DNA of 64,000 nucleotides from Bacteroidetes bacterium 41-46 (GCA_001897515.1 MKTA01000018.1:62001-126000); one strand, 5' to 3'; counted from the first letter of the stretch, positions 1 to 9,232 are shown. The notes: generated from the letters alone by a model not told the origin. Numbers and translations are program-made.

Positions 1-445
1 TCTCCTTATTTGAGATGTAGTTAGCTATTGTAGATATGAGGCCGCATTTGTATCCCAGTGCACTGAATAACCTGTATAGTAGTGTTGCAGTTGTTGTCTT
101 CCCGTTTGTTCCGGTTATACCAACAACCTTCATCTTCTCCGAGGGTTTCCCATAGAAAATTGAAGAGGCAATTCCCAATGCTGAGTGTGTGTCTGCCACT
201 TTTATGATAACCCCATCCGGTAATCCCTCCGGAATCTCCTCGCACAATACGGCAGAGGCACCACCCCTGATAGCAGCCGAAATATAGTTGTGCCCGTCAG
301 ATGAAACCCCTCTCTGGGCGACGAACAAATCTCCCTTGCCACAGCATCTTGAGTCAAAACAGATTCCGCCTATCTCAACAGATTCTGCCTCTCTGCCGAT
401 TATCTCCAGTATATCTAAACCCTCCGTAATATTATTGAGTCTCAT
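1..445 (-). CDS. murE: UDP-N-acetylmuramyl-tripeptide synthetase MurE, N-terminal part (runs off the window)
   Basis: MurE adds the third residue of the stem peptide (usually meso-diaminopimelate in Gram-negatives) to UDP-MurNAc-dipeptide in the cytoplasm. The first 148 codons are visible. The N-terminal Mur ligase domain includes FDSR (residues 30-33) and is followed by the ATP-binding P-loop GTNGKTT (112-118) at the start of the central domain. The ATG at 443-445 lies inside the end of ftsI, a 14-base overlap, which fits translational coupling within the dcw cluster. The C-terminal two thirds, including the amino-acid specificity motif, lie outside the window, so DAP versus lysine specificity cannot be read. 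Family assignment is firm from the P-loop, the N-terminal motif and the gene order ftsI-murE. Confidence 0.93.
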   Translation of the reverse strand, partial: MRLNNITEGLDILEIIGREAESVEIGGICFDSRCCGKGDLFVAQRGVSSDGHNYISAAIRGGASAVLCEEIPEGLPDGVIIKVADTHSALGIASSIFYGKPSEKMKVVGITGTNGKTTTATLLYRLFSALGYKCGLISTIANYISNKE

Positions 446-2549
446 ACTTTTCAGATAGTTCAATTTCAATTATTCCATTCTTTTCAATAGCACTTCCAAC
501 ACTAGGATTTTGAGCCACCACTCTCCCTTTTCCATTAAATCTAACCCTGTATCCACAGTTTTCCAGAATATAGAGGGCATCTCTGAGCCCCATGTTGAGA
601 ACACTTGGTACACTGTCGGTTATAGCAGGACTATCTTTGATAACAACCCTGTTTAGAGTGTCTCGTTCAACAGATATCCACTCTCCCTTTGCCTGCATTT
701 CCGGCTTTACACTAGGAAGGGAGGTGATGATTTTTTCTGTTTCGGCTCTTTTGCCGGAGAGTATCAGAGGCCTTGATGCCGTTAATTTCCCCTTTCCCTC
801 AACAGGACTGTTCCACTGAGGATTGATTGTATATATTCTGTCAGATATCTGTTTAAAAACCGGGGCAGCCCATGAGCCCCCGTAGAAGTTTGCTCTGGTT
901 TTATTTGTATAAAGAATTACTATTGCAGAATACTTGGGATTGTCACTGGGGAAGAATCCGGCAAAGGATGCCTGATGTTTTCTGTAGCCCTGGGAATCTA
1001 TATATCTGCCGTCAAATGCTATCTGAGCAGTTCCGGTCTTCCCGGATATCTTGTATCTCGGGTCGTCCAGTGCTTTTGCAGTGCCATGTTCAACTACTCC
1101 GCGCAGAGCTTCATGGACCAGTTTAATTGTTGATTTTGAGCAAATAGATCCGCTCATCTCCTGAGGTTCAAATATTTTTTCAGCAACTCCTCTTCTCTCA
1201 AGGCTTTCAACGAAATATGGCTTCATCATCTTTCCGCCGTTGGCTATTGCGTTATAGAATGCAAGAGTGTGAAGAGGAGTCAGAAGAGATGCGTAGCCCA
1301 TAGCCATCATTGGAAGAGTCAGTTTGCTCCACATTGCATCTCCCGGTGTATGAATTACTGAACGCCCCTCGCCAAGTATGTCAAGGTTGAACTTCTCCCC
1401 AATCTTCATATTATGAAGTCTGTCAACATACTTCTTTTCATTATTTGCATAGTATTCTACAGCAAGCTTTGCAAAGGCTACATTTGAAGATTTTTCAAAC
1501 GCCTTTTTTACATCAATCAATCCATATCCTCCCCTTGTAACATCAGTAAACTCCTTTGTGCTGTATTTCCATCTGCCATTTCCGGCATCAACAGGGGTTC
1601 CGAGATTTACATACCCATCTTCAATAAGGGCCACAAGTGTTGCCAGTTTGAATGTAGATCCGGGTTCGGTAGCCTGACCAATTGCATAGTTGAATGATTC
1701 GTCAAACTCTCCGTTGCTCATTTTCTTCATATTAGCAATTGCTCTAACCGCACCCGTTTCAACCTCCATCACAATGGCTGTTGCGCCCTCAAATACATCA
1801 GATAGCGAAAGTTGATTTCTTAATGCATTCTCTGTTGCCTCTTGTATGTCAATATCAATAGTTGTTCTAACATCCATCCCATCCTGGGGCATTACTGACT
1901 GCTGTTCATTAACAGGCATCCACTCGCCCCCAAGCAACCGTTGAACAGTCTGCTTGCCTGGAACTCCTTTAAGATAGTAGTCATAACTTCCCTCAATCCC
2001 TACTCCCACACCGTTTGTGTTTATAAAGCCAATTGTTCTGTATGCCAATCTGCCGTATGGATTGTTACGCCTGTTACGTTGCTCGCTGATGAATCCGCCT
2101 CTGTTACCTCTCTCTCTGAACATCGGAAACCTTTTTACTGCCATTAGTTCCGAATAGTCCACAAGCCTGTTCCCTATAGCTTTGTATCTGTTACCCTTTT
2201 TTCTGGCTGAAATAAGTTCACTTTTATATTGAACAGAGCTTTTATCCCTGAAGAAGTCTGCAAGGGCAGCCGAGAGAGCATCAATATTGTTGCTGAAAAG
2301 AGTATCCTCAGGGAATACGCAGTCCATCCTTATTTGATAATAGGGAACCGAACTTGCCAGCGATCTTCCGTCCCGGGCCAGGATGCTCCCTCTTACAGCC
2401 TCTATCTCTTCAGTCCTGAAGGAGATCTCCTCTGAACTTACAGGTAGCTCTGCAAAAAACTGCAGGTGTACTATCCGTCCGATAACCAATAGGGCAGATA
2501 GTACCATAAAGAAATATATTATACCAACTTTTGAGATTATGTCTTTCAT
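432..2549 (-). CDS. ftsI: Division-specific transpeptidase FtsI (PBP3) with a C-terminal PASTA domain
   Basis: Class B penicillin-binding protein that cross-links septal peptidoglycan, 705 aa. A signal-anchor helix (about 8-25) is followed by a PBP dimerisation domain (about 50-215) and the transpeptidase domain. All three active-site motifs are present: STFK (298-301, nucleophile Ser298), SSN (354-356) and KTGT (504-507). Residues about 645-705 form a single PASTA domain, common in Bacteroidetes FtsI and absent from E. coli FtsI. The gene starts 2 bases after the ftsL-like gene stop and overlaps murE by 14 bases, so it is one transcription unit with mraZ, rsmH and ftsL. Assignment rests on the motifs and the conserved cluster. 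Confidence 0.95.
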   Translation of the reverse strand: MKDIISKVGIIYFFMVLSALLVIGRIVHLQFFAELPVSSEEISFRTEEIEAVRGSILARDGRSLASSVPYYQIRMDCVFPEDTLFSNNIDALSAALADFFRDKSSVQYKSELISARKKGNRYKAIGNRLVDYSELMAVKRFPMFRERGNRGGFISEQRNRRNNPYGRLAYRTIGFINTNGVGVGIEGSYDYYLKGVPGKQTVQRLLGGEWMPVNEQQSVMPQDGMDVRTTIDIDIQEATENALRNQLSLSDVFEGATAIVMEVETGAVRAIANMKKMSNGEFDESFNYAIGQATEPGSTFKLATLVALIEDGYVNLGTPVDAGNGRWKYSTKEFTDVTRGGYGLIDVKKAFEKSSNVAFAKLAVEYYANNEKKYVDRLHNMKIGEKFNLDILGEGRSVIHTPGDAMWSKLTLPMMAMGYASLLTPLHTLAFYNAIANGGKMMKPYFVESLERRGVAEKIFEPQEMSGSICSKSTIKLVHEALRGVVEHGTAKALDDPRYKISGKTGTAQIAFDGRYIDSQGYRKHQASFAGFFPSDNPKYSAIVILYTNKTRANFYGGSWAAPVFKQISDRIYTINPQWNSPVEGKGKLTASRPLILSGKRAETEKIITSLPSVKPEMQAKGEWISVERDTLNRVVIKDSPAITDSVPSVLNMGLRDALYILENCGYRVRFNGKGRVVAQNPSVGSAIEKNGIIEIELSEKYETQ

Positions 2550-2551
2550 AT

Positions 2552-2872
2552 TCAGTCAAATTTGATATAAGATGGAGGGTTTGCCGGGGCTTTTAATTCA
2601 GATCCGTACTCTATAAGTTTCTTTTCAATTTCTGTTCTTTTGCTCTGGTAAAGTAGTCTTGCTCTCTTACCTGTGTAATCTGCCTTGAGATTTTTTAGCT
2701 CTCTCTGATTGTGTCTCTCAGTTATAAGTTTGCTCTCAATTGCGAAGTTGAGTGATATGTAGATTATTACAAGGGCAAACAGATAAATGACGAAACCCAT
2801 CTGCTGAAGGATTCCGCTGTGGACAAGTATTTGACCACCCATTATCTCCGATACCCATTTTCTCTTTGCCAT
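2552..2872 (-). CDS. ftsL: FtsL-like septum protein
   Basis: A 106-aa protein with a short cytoplasmic N-terminus, one transmembrane helix (about 24-45) and a periplasmic region rich in charged residues that is predicted to be coiled coil. That is the bitopic layout of FtsL, which joins the FtsQLB complex and recruits FtsW/FtsI. Sequence similarity alone would be weak because FtsL evolves fast. The call leans on topology, size and position between rsmH (9-base gap) and ftsI (2-base gap), where FtsL sits in other genomes. The periplasmic stretch ends in KFD without a further domain. Confidence 0.75.
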   Translation of the reverse strand: MAKRKWVSEIMGGQILVHSGILQQMGFVIYLFALVIIYISLNFAIESKLITERHNQRELKNLKADYTGKRARLLYQSKRTEIEKKLIEYGSELKAPANPPSYIKFD

Positions 2873-2881
2873 TTAACTCTC

Positions 2882-3784
2882 CTAAATTTTCTCCGCAACC
2901 CGGAGTTTTGCACTCCTGGCTCGTGTGTTTGCAGCTATCTCCTCCTCTCCCGGCACAATCGGCCTTTTATTAATCAAAGTAAAAGGCGATGTGATGTTGC
3001 CGTAGAAATCCTTTTCCACCTTACCGAAAATATTACCGGACCTCATAAAATTTTTAACCATTCTATCCTCAAGCGAATGGTATGTTATTACCACCAGTCT
3101 TCCGCCGGGCTTAAGAGCGTTGAGAGAGCCTGATAAAAAACCTTCAAGCGACTTCATCTCTCCGTTAACTTCAATTCTCAGTGCCTGATAAATCTTAGCT
3201 AAGTATTTATGTCCTCCAAGTTTTGGAGTTACGGGTTCAAGAACCTGATTTAGCCTAGTTGTTGTCTCAATTGCCTCTCTTTCCCTTTCTGCACATATGA
3301 TTTTAGCAGCTCTTCTGCTGTTCTCCACCTCACCGTACATTCTAAGTATTCTCTCCAGGTCTCCTTCTGAGCAGTTAGCGATTATATTTTCCGCACTCTC
3401 TTTTGTCAGAGGATTCATCCTCATATCCAGCCTTGAGTGAAATCTGAAGGAGAAGCCCCTCTCTTCTGTGTCAAACTGGTGAGAAGAGACTCCAAGATCT
3501 GCCAGTATCCCGTCAACCTTCTCAATACCCAAATATCTCAGGTGGTTATGAATGAATCTGAAGTTGTTGTTTACAAACTTAATCCGTGAATCTTCAGGAA
3601 GATTTGCCATTGATTCAGGGTCCCGGTCAAAAACAATCAGTCTTGATCCTTTACCCATTCTTGCAAGAATCTCTCTGCTGTGCCCTCCGCCTCCAAAAGT
3701 GGCATCTGCATATATACCGCCATCACGAACAGCCAGTGCAGATACACTCTCTTCAAGCAGAACCGGTGTATGATACTCACTCAT
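2882..3784 (-). CDS. rsmH: 16S rRNA m4C1402 methyltransferase RsmH (MraW)
   Basis: SAM-dependent methyltransferase that N4-methylates C1402 of 16S rRNA, 300 aa, the usual length. The N-terminus (HTPVLLEESVSAL) is characteristic. It is followed by the SAM-binding stretch DATFGGGGHSREIL (about 27-40), GILADLGVSSHQFD and GFSFRFHSRLDMRMN. The helical insertion follows, and RLVVITYHSLEDRMVKNF lies near residue 240. It is the second gene of the dcw transcription unit, 13 bases downstream of mraZ and 9 bases before ftsL. Nothing unusual is seen. Confidence 0.96.
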   Translation of the reverse strand: MSEYHTPVLLEESVSALAVRDGGIYADATFGGGGHSREILARMGKGSRLIVFDRDPESMANLPEDSRIKFVNNNFRFIHNHLRYLGIEKVDGILADLGVSSHQFDTEERGFSFRFHSRLDMRMNPLTKESAENIIANCSEGDLERILRMYGEVENSRRAAKIICAEREREAIETTTRLNQVLEPVTPKLGGHKYLAKIYQALRIEVNGEMKSLEGFLSGSLNALKPGGRLVVITYHSLEDRMVKNFMRSGNIFGKVEKDFYGNITSPFTLINKRPIVPGEEEIAANTRARSAKLRVAEKI

Positions 3785-3797
3785 ATTGCAGCCCCCC

Positions 3798-4244
3798 TTA
3801 TCCTAATATTTTTTCGGCAAGTGCCAGGTAGTCGCTGTCTGTGAGTTTGTCGGATTCAAAAGCCTCTCTGGCCCAGATCTCTATTTTGTGCCCGTTTCCG
3901 GCAAATGTAACCTCTCTATCTACCCCAATCTGCTCCAGAAGTCTTTTTGGAATTGATATTCTGCCAAGTTTCTCATCGGGCTCCACAATAGCCCTCTCCC
4001 TCATATACTCACGCCAGAATTTTGCATGCTCCCTGTTAAAGAAATTCAGCCTAGATTTTACCTGCTCGCTCTCCGCTGTCCACTCTTCATATGTGTACAT
4101 CTCAAGGCAGTTTGAGAACAGGTCCTTTTTTATGACCAGTCTCAGGTCTCCTCCAGGTGCAATAGCACTCTTGAACGAAGAGGGGAGAATCAGTCTTCCC
4201 TTGTCGTCCACCTTTGCATTGTATTCACCTATGAATTTGACCAT
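3798..4244 (-). CDS. mraZ: Transcriptional regulator MraZ
   Basis: Ring-forming AbrB-fold DNA-binding protein that represses its own dcw operon in bacteria where it has been studied. At 148 aa it has the usual size. Two SpoVT-AbrB repeats are visible: the first around DDKGRLILPSSFKSAI (13-28), the second around DEKLGRISIPKRLLEQIG (about 91-108). It is the first gene of the mraZ-rsmH-ftsL-ftsI-murE unit. Its upstream region carries four phased TGGAAA repeats (separate entry) that are likely its own operator. Confidence 0.95.
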   Translation of the reverse strand: MVKFIGEYNAKVDDKGRLILPSSFKSAIAPGGDLRLVIKKDLFSNCLEMYTYEEWTAESEQVKSRLNFFNREHAKFWREYMRERAIVEPDEKLGRISIPKRLLEQIGVDREVTFAGNGHKIEIWAREAFESDKLTDSDYLALAEKILG

Positions 4245-4255
4245 TTTACAATATT

Positions 4256-4331
4256 TTTCCAGCCTCTGTTCTACCTATGCAAAAATATAAAATGTTTTCC
4301 ACTTTGTTACATTAATTTCCATTTTTTTCCA
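4256..4331 (-). promoter_or_regulatory. Candidate MraZ operator: four phased TGGAAA boxes over the mraZ promoter
   Basis: On the minus strand TGGAAA occurs at 4331-4326, 4321-4316, 4301-4296 and 4261-4256. The distances between successive copies are exactly 10, 20 and 40 bases, so all face the same side of the helix. Two copies read GTGGAAAA. A TAnnTTTG-type -7 element (TATTTTTG, 4287-4280) lies between the third and fourth boxes. Known MraZ operators are G-rich TGGG or GTGG boxes spaced 10 bases apart upstream of mraZ, so this is best read as the autoregulatory site. The exact box consensus is inferred. Confidence 0.6.
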
Positions 4332-4389
4332 CAAAATTATCAACACTCTCCGGTGAATTCTATATCTTAGTGGTGAAAAACTGTATGAC

Positions 4390-5655
4390 ATGAGATATCT
4401 CAAGCTTTTATTATTTCTTTTTCTGATAGTTGCATGTAAAAACAGACAGGGTGAAAGCCTCTCTTCTATAGATGGGAGAGATACTGTTGAGGTAATTACC
4501 GAGTTTGGTATTCCTGTTGGTGAGTTTGAGGTGAGAGAGGGGGTAATAAAAAGGGGGCAGTTTTTTACAAACCTTATGACAGAGCTTGGTGCTGGCAATG
4601 CTGATGTATATTCACTTACGCAGGCATCCAGAAGTGTCTTTGATCTAAGAAAGATAAGACTGGGTAATAATTATAAGGCTTACTATACAATGGATGAGTC
4701 TCCAAAACTGGCCTATATGGTCTATCAGGACACCAAAACATCTTTTGTAACATTTGGGATACATGACTCAATTTTTGTAAAGGTTCACGAGCTGGATGTG
4801 ACGTTACAGACAAGAGTAGGGGAGGCAGTAATAAATACGTCATTATGGAATGACTGCATAAAATCCGGGATGAGTCCTCTGATCGCAAACAGGTTGTCTG
4901 AAATATATGCCTGGTCAATTGACTTTTTCGGCCTGCAAAAGGGAGATTCGTTTATGGTGGTTTATGATGAGATTTTGGTAGGAGATGAGGTTCTTGACAT
5001 AGGAACAATACATGCTGCCTATTTTAAACATAACGGAGTTATGTACGAGGCTCACAGATTCATCCAGGATGAGTCCCCTAACTACTGGAATGAGAAGGGA
5101 GAGAATCTCAGAAAGGCGTTCCTGAAGGCACCACTTAAATTTTCCAGAATTTCATCGGGCTTTTCATACGCAAGAAGGCATCCCGTTACAAGAGTTGTAA
5201 GGCCTCATACGGGCATAGACTATGCGGCCCCGACAGGAACACCGGTTATGAGTATTGGTGATGGAGTTGTTATTCAGAGGGCTTATGCAGGAGGAGGAGG
5301 TAACACAGTGAGGATACGTCATAATTCTACATATACTTCTGCGTATTTACATCTCTCAAAATATGCAGCAGGCCTTAAAGTTGGTAAAAGGGTAAGGCAA
5401 GGTGAAGTTATTGGTTATGTGGGTAGTACTGGTTTGTCTACAGGGCCGCACCTAGATTTTAGAATATGGAAGAATGGGAAACCGATAAACCCGCTGGCGA
5501 TGGACGCACCACCGGCTGAACCTATAAAGAGAGAGAACAAAGAGGCATTTTCTGCACAGATTTTGCGTTCCAGAGAGATTGCAGATTCTGTAAGATCTGT
5601 TCAATATCTTGATTCATTGGTAATAAAATTAGGAGCAGGGAAATCTAAGGTTTAG
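4390..5655 (+). CDS. M23-family peptidase lipoprotein (LytM/DipM-like)
   Basis: Predicted zinc endopeptidase acting on peptidoglycan cross-links or activating amidases in the periplasm, 421 aa. A lipoprotein signal ends at LIVAC (Cys16). A long N-terminal region (about 30-245) resembles the periplasmic segments of Bacteroidetes M23 proteins, and the M23 domain spans about 255-370. The first metal motif, HTGID (His273, Asp277), is intact. The canonical second motif HxH reads HLD (His354-Asp356), preceded by the usual TGP, and His321 is in YLHL. So one zinc ligand is changed or replaced. It is divergent from mraZ and 30 bases before ettA. Whether it is catalytic or a degenerate activator is open. 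Confidence 0.8.
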   Translation: MRYLKLLLFLFLIVACKNRQGESLSSIDGRDTVEVITEFGIPVGEFEVREGVIKRGQFFTNLMTELGAGNADVYSLTQASRSVFDLRKIRLGNNYKAYYTMDESPKLAYMVYQDTKTSFVTFGIHDSIFVKVHELDVTLQTRVGEAVINTSLWNDCIKSGMSPLIANRLSEIYAWSIDFFGLQKGDSFMVVYDEILVGDEVLDIGTIHAAYFKHNGVMYEAHRFIQDESPNYWNEKGENLRKAFLKAPLKFSRISSGFSYARRHPVTRVVRPHTGIDYAAPTGTPVMSIGDGVVIQRAYAGGGGNTVRIRHNSTYTSAYLHLSKYAAGLKVGKRVRQGEVIGYVGSTGLSTGPHLDFRIWKNGKPINPLAMDAPPAEPIKRENKEAFSAQILRSREIADSVRSVQYLDSLVIKLGAGKSKV

Positions 5656-5658
5656 TGT

Positions 5659-5666
5659 TATCTTTG
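5659..5666 (+). promoter_or_regulatory. -7 promoter element for ettA
   Basis: TATCTTTG matches the Bacteroidetes -7 consensus TAnnTTTG exactly and lies 19 bases before the ettA ATG. No clear TTTG -33 element is seen. Confidence 0.5.
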
Positions 5667-5685
5667 CCGCAAATTATAATAATTT

Positions 5686-7362
5686 ATGGCAGACGAAAAG
5701 ATAATATTTTCAATGAATGGAGTGGGAAAAATTCTTCCCACAAATAACAAGGCGATTCTCAAAAACATCTATCTCTCCTTTTTTTACGGGGCGAAGATTG
5801 GTATAATCGGTCTGAACGGATCCGGTAAGTCAACTCTTCTTAAGATTATTGCCGGTGTGGAGAAATCATTTGAGGGCGATGTGGTATGGGCTCCCGGATA
5901 CTCTGTCGGATACCTTGAGCAAGAGCCACATCTTGACGAAAATAAAACTGTACTTGAGGTGGTTCAGGAGGGTGTGCATGAGGTAATGTCACTTCTTAAG
6001 CAGTATGAGGAGGTTAATAACAAGTTCCTTGAGCCGATGGATGATGATGAAATGGCTAAGCTTATTGACCTTCAGGGAGAATTGACAGAGAAGATTGAGC
6101 ATGTAAATGGATGGGATATTGACTCAAAATTGGAGAGAGCTATGGATGCTCTTCAGTGTCCAGATCCTGATGAGCCCGTTAAACATCTTTCCGGTGGAGA
6201 GCGCAGAAGGGTGGCCCTTTGCAGACTTCTTCTCCGCGAGCCGGATGTGCTTCTTCTTGACGAGCCTACCAACCACCTGGATACAGAGTCCATTCAATGG
6301 CTTGAGGCACACCTTCAGCAATATAAGGGTACTGTTATAGCAGTAACTCACGACAGATACTTCCTGGACAATGTTGCCGGATGGATACTTGAACTTGACA
6401 GAGGAGAGGGAATTCCGTGGAAGGGAAATTACTCGTCATGGCTTGATCAGAAATCAACCAGACTTGCAACTGAAGAGAAACAGGAGAGCAAGAGACGCAA
6501 AACTCTTGAGAGGGAGCTTGAGTGGGTAAGGATGTCGCCAAAGGCGCGTCAGGCAAAGTCGAAGGCTCGTTTGTCTGCATATGAAAAAATGCTGAATGAG
6601 GATGGACGGGCAAAGGAGGAGAAACTAGAGATATTCATTCCAAATGGTCCTCGTCTTGGTGATAGGGTTATAGATGCTAAGGGGGTAACTAAGGCTTTTG
6701 GAAATAAATTGCTTTATGAGGGGCTTGAGTTCAGTCTTCCGCCTGCGGGCATTGTTGGAATCATTGGGCCAAACGGAGCGGGAAAGACAACCCTGTTCAG
6801 GCTAATTATGGGTCTTGATACTCCTGATGCCGGTACCTTCACAGTTGGTGAAACTGTAAAAGTTGCTTATGTTGATCAGCAACACAGACACATTGATGCG
6901 GATAAAACTGTATATGAAACAATTGCTCAAAATTCTGAATTTGTGAAGCTTGGAAACAAAGAGGTAAATGCAAGGGCATATGTCTCCAGATTCAATTTCT
7001 CAGGCGCGGATCAGGAGAAAAAATGCGGAATTCTTTCAGGTGGTGAACGTAACAGACTTCACCTTGCCCTTACTCTTAAGGAGGAGGCGAACGTGCTATT
7101 GCTGGATGAGCCAACTAACGATGTGGATGTTAATACTATCAGGGCTCTGGAGGAGGGTCTTGAGAATTTTGCCGGTTGTGCAGTAATTATTTCGCACGAC
7201 AGATGGTTTCTTGACAGAATAGCAACTCATATTCTGGCATTTGAGGGTGATTCAAAGGTTGTTTTCTTTGAAGGGAGTTACTCAGAGTATGAGGAGAACA
7301 AAAAAAGGAGACTTGGTGATGTTACACCTAAAAGATTCAAGTATAAAAAACTTATGGAGTAA
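5686..7362 (+). CDS. ettA: ABC-F ATPase EttA (energy-dependent translational throttle)
   Basis: Tandem ATPase that binds the ribosomal E site and gates the first elongation step according to the ATP/ADP ratio. At 558 aa it closely matches EttA length. The N-terminus (VGKILPTNNKAILKNIYLSF) is EttA-like, with Walker A GLNGSGKST (42-50), the LSGGERRRVA signature (about 163) and Walker B LLLDEPTNHLD. The inter-domain linker with positively charged helices follows, then a second Walker A GPNGAGKTT (near 365) and a second signature LSGGERNRLHL. No membrane domain is present. Its stop overlaps the stop of the convergent uup-like gene by 11 bases. Confidence 0.93.
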   Translation: MADEKIIFSMNGVGKILPTNNKAILKNIYLSFFYGAKIGIIGLNGSGKSTLLKIIAGVEKSFEGDVVWAPGYSVGYLEQEPHLDENKTVLEVVQEGVHEVMSLLKQYEEVNNKFLEPMDDDEMAKLIDLQGELTEKIEHVNGWDIDSKLERAMDALQCPDPDEPVKHLSGGERRRVALCRLLLREPDVLLLDEPTNHLDTESIQWLEAHLQQYKGTVIAVTHDRYFLDNVAGWILELDRGEGIPWKGNYSSWLDQKSTRLATEEKQESKRRKTLERELEWVRMSPKARQAKSKARLSAYEKMLNEDGRAKEEKLEIFIPNGPRLGDRVIDAKGVTKAFGNKLLYEGLEFSLPPAGIVGIIGPNGAGKTTLFRLIMGLDTPDAGTFTVGETVKVAYVDQQHRHIDADKTVYETIAQNSEFVKLGNKEVNARAYVSRFNFSGADQEKKCGILSGGERNRLHLALTLKEEANVLLLDEPTNDVDVNTIRALEEGLENFAGCAVIISHDRWFLDRIATHILAFEGDSKVVFFEGSYSEYEENKKRRLGDVTPKRFKYKKLME

Positions 7363-9232
7363 GTTCCAGCCACCGGTCACTCAGCCGGTCAATTTCAGAT
7401 ATAACCTCTCCAATTTTAAGTGAGTTTTTAGTTAACTCATCCGGGGAGAGGATCCCGGACGAAAGGGCAGCCTCAAGGCTGCTCTTCTCTTTTTCAAGTG
7501 CTTCAATTTTTTTCTCAATATCCTCAAGTTCTCGTTGCTCTTTCCAGGTAAGTTTCGCTCCCTGCTTCTTCTCTTCCGCCGGATTTTTTGAAGTGTTCTC
7601 TTTTGCTTTTTCTCTCTCTTTAGCCCTCTCTTTATCTTTTTCGGATTCAAGCGACCTGACCATTTCCCGATATTCACTGTATTTGCCTACATAGTCTTTT
7701 ATAACTCCATTGCCTTCAAACACAAAGAGATGGTCTGCAAGCTTGTCAAGGAAGTATCGGTCGTGTGAGACAATAATTAATGAGCCGGGGAATGAGAGGA
7801 GGTACTCCTCAAGTATATTAAGACTGACAATATCAAGGTCGTTTGTAGGCTCATCAAGAATCAGGAAATTTGGGCTTTTCATTAATACGGTTACCAGATA
7901 AAGTCTTCTTCTCTCACCTCCGCTAAGCTTATCAATTTTAGTGTTGTGGGAAGAGTGAGGGAATAGAAATCTGGTGAGAAATTGTGTTACTGAGATTGTT
8001 GACCCGTCTGCAAGTGTAACAACCTCAGCTATTTTCCGGACAGCCTCAATCACAGTTTCCTCAGGGTCAAAGCTCAGCCCATCCTGGCGATAATGGCCTA
8101 CTACCAATGTCTCACCTCTGTCAATTACTCCTCTGTGCTCCTCAATTTCGCCAGTCAAAAGCTTTAAAAAAGTGCTTTTTCCAGCTCCGTTTGGACCAAC
8201 AATTCCCACTTTCTCCCCTCTGGTAAAGTTGTAAGTGAATCCATCCACGGTGCAATAATCTCCCCAAAAGTGTGTGAGCTCTTTGCAGTTAATTATTTTT
8301 GTGCCGAGCCTTGACGCCCCCACGTCTATCTTCATCTGCTTACGGTCAACTCTTTTCTCGGCCCTCTCCTTTAATTCATAAAAGGCATTTATTCTGTATT
8401 TTGCCTTTGTTGCTCTGGCCTGTGGCATTCTTCTCATCCAATCCAGCTCGGTTCTCAAAAGATTTTTAGCCCTCTCTGTCTCTGTATTTGAAATCTCTAC
8501 TCTTTCATCTCTCTTCTCAAGAAAATAGGAGTAATTTCCCTTATATGTGTACAGTGTTCCGTTATCAAGCTCTAGAATGTGGTTGCAGACTCTGTCCAGA
8601 AAATATCTGTCGTGAGTAACCATTAAAACAGATGAAGTTGTTCTTCCAAGATACTCCTCAAGCTGCTCCACAATCTCAAGATCAAGGTGGTTTGTGGGTT
8701 CGTCAAGAACAATAAGGTCGGCCTCATTTATCATTATGGAAGCAAGGGCTACCCTCTTCCTCTCACCGCCGGATAGTGTTGATATACATCTTTCCGAATC
8801 ATGCAATTTAAGTCTGGACAGTACCTGTTTAACCCGCTGTTCATGCTGCCACCCGTTATGAATATCCATTTCGTGGACAGCACTCTCAACCCTTTTATGA
8901 TCATGAGATAACAATGCTAGTTCATACTCCGATATTACTGCTGACAGGGCCTCAGATGCTCTGAATACCTCTTGAAAAATGGTTTTTTCAGGATCAAGTT
9001 CAGGCTCCTGCTCCAGCCAGGCCACCTTTGCTCCCTGCATTAACTTGACCGATCCCTCCCCGTCAGACGAGTCCTTCCCTGCGAGAATTCTCAATAGAGT
9101 GCTTTTCCCGCTTCCGTTTGGGGCAATGAGGGCCATTTTGTCACCCTCGTTTATGTTGATGTTGAGATTGTTGAACAGGGTTCTTACCCCGTATGATTTT
9201 GACAGTCCCTCTGCCTGTAGTATGCTAGCCAT
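7352..9232 (-). CDS. uup: ABC-F ATPase, Uup-like, with a C-terminal coiled coil
   Basis: A 626-aa tandem ABC-F protein without membrane segments. Walker A motifs are APNGSGKST (about 38-45) and GPNGAGKST (near 350), with signatures LSGGERKRVA and LSGGERRRLY. The inter-domain P-site tRNA interaction motif region (about 240-300) is rich in Arg and Lys. After about residue 530 comes a long, charged, Lys/Glu-rich coiled coil, the mark of Uup, where that tail binds DNA and branched intermediates and the body acts on ribosomes. It is convergent with ettA. Uup is the best subfamily match, though ABC-F subfamilies in Bacteroidetes are not cleanly separable by eye. Confidence 0.82.
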   Translation of the reverse strand: MASILQAEGLSKSYGVRTLFNNLNININEGDKMALIAPNGSGKSTLLRILAGKDSSDGEGSVKLMQGAKVAWLEQEPELDPEKTIFQEVFRASEALSAVISEYELALLSHDHKRVESAVHEMDIHNGWQHEQRVKQVLSRLKLHDSERCISTLSGGERKRVALASIMINEADLIVLDEPTNHLDLEIVEQLEEYLGRTTSSVLMVTHDRYFLDRVCNHILELDNGTLYTYKGNYSYFLEKRDERVEISNTETERAKNLLRTELDWMRRMPQARATKAKYRINAFYELKERAEKRVDRKQMKIDVGASRLGTKIINCKELTHFWGDYCTVDGFTYNFTRGEKVGIVGPNGAGKSTFLKLLTGEIEEHRGVIDRGETLVVGHYRQDGLSFDPEETVIEAVRKIAEVVTLADGSTISVTQFLTRFLFPHSSHNTKIDKLSGGERRRLYLVTVLMKSPNFLILDEPTNDLDIVSLNILEEYLLSFPGSLIIVSHDRYFLDKLADHLFVFEGNGVIKDYVGKYSEYREMVRSLESEKDKERAKEREKAKENTSKNPAEEKKQGAKLTWKEQRELEDIEKKIEALEKEKSSLEAALSSGILSPDELTKNSLKIGEVISEIDRLSDRWLELTP

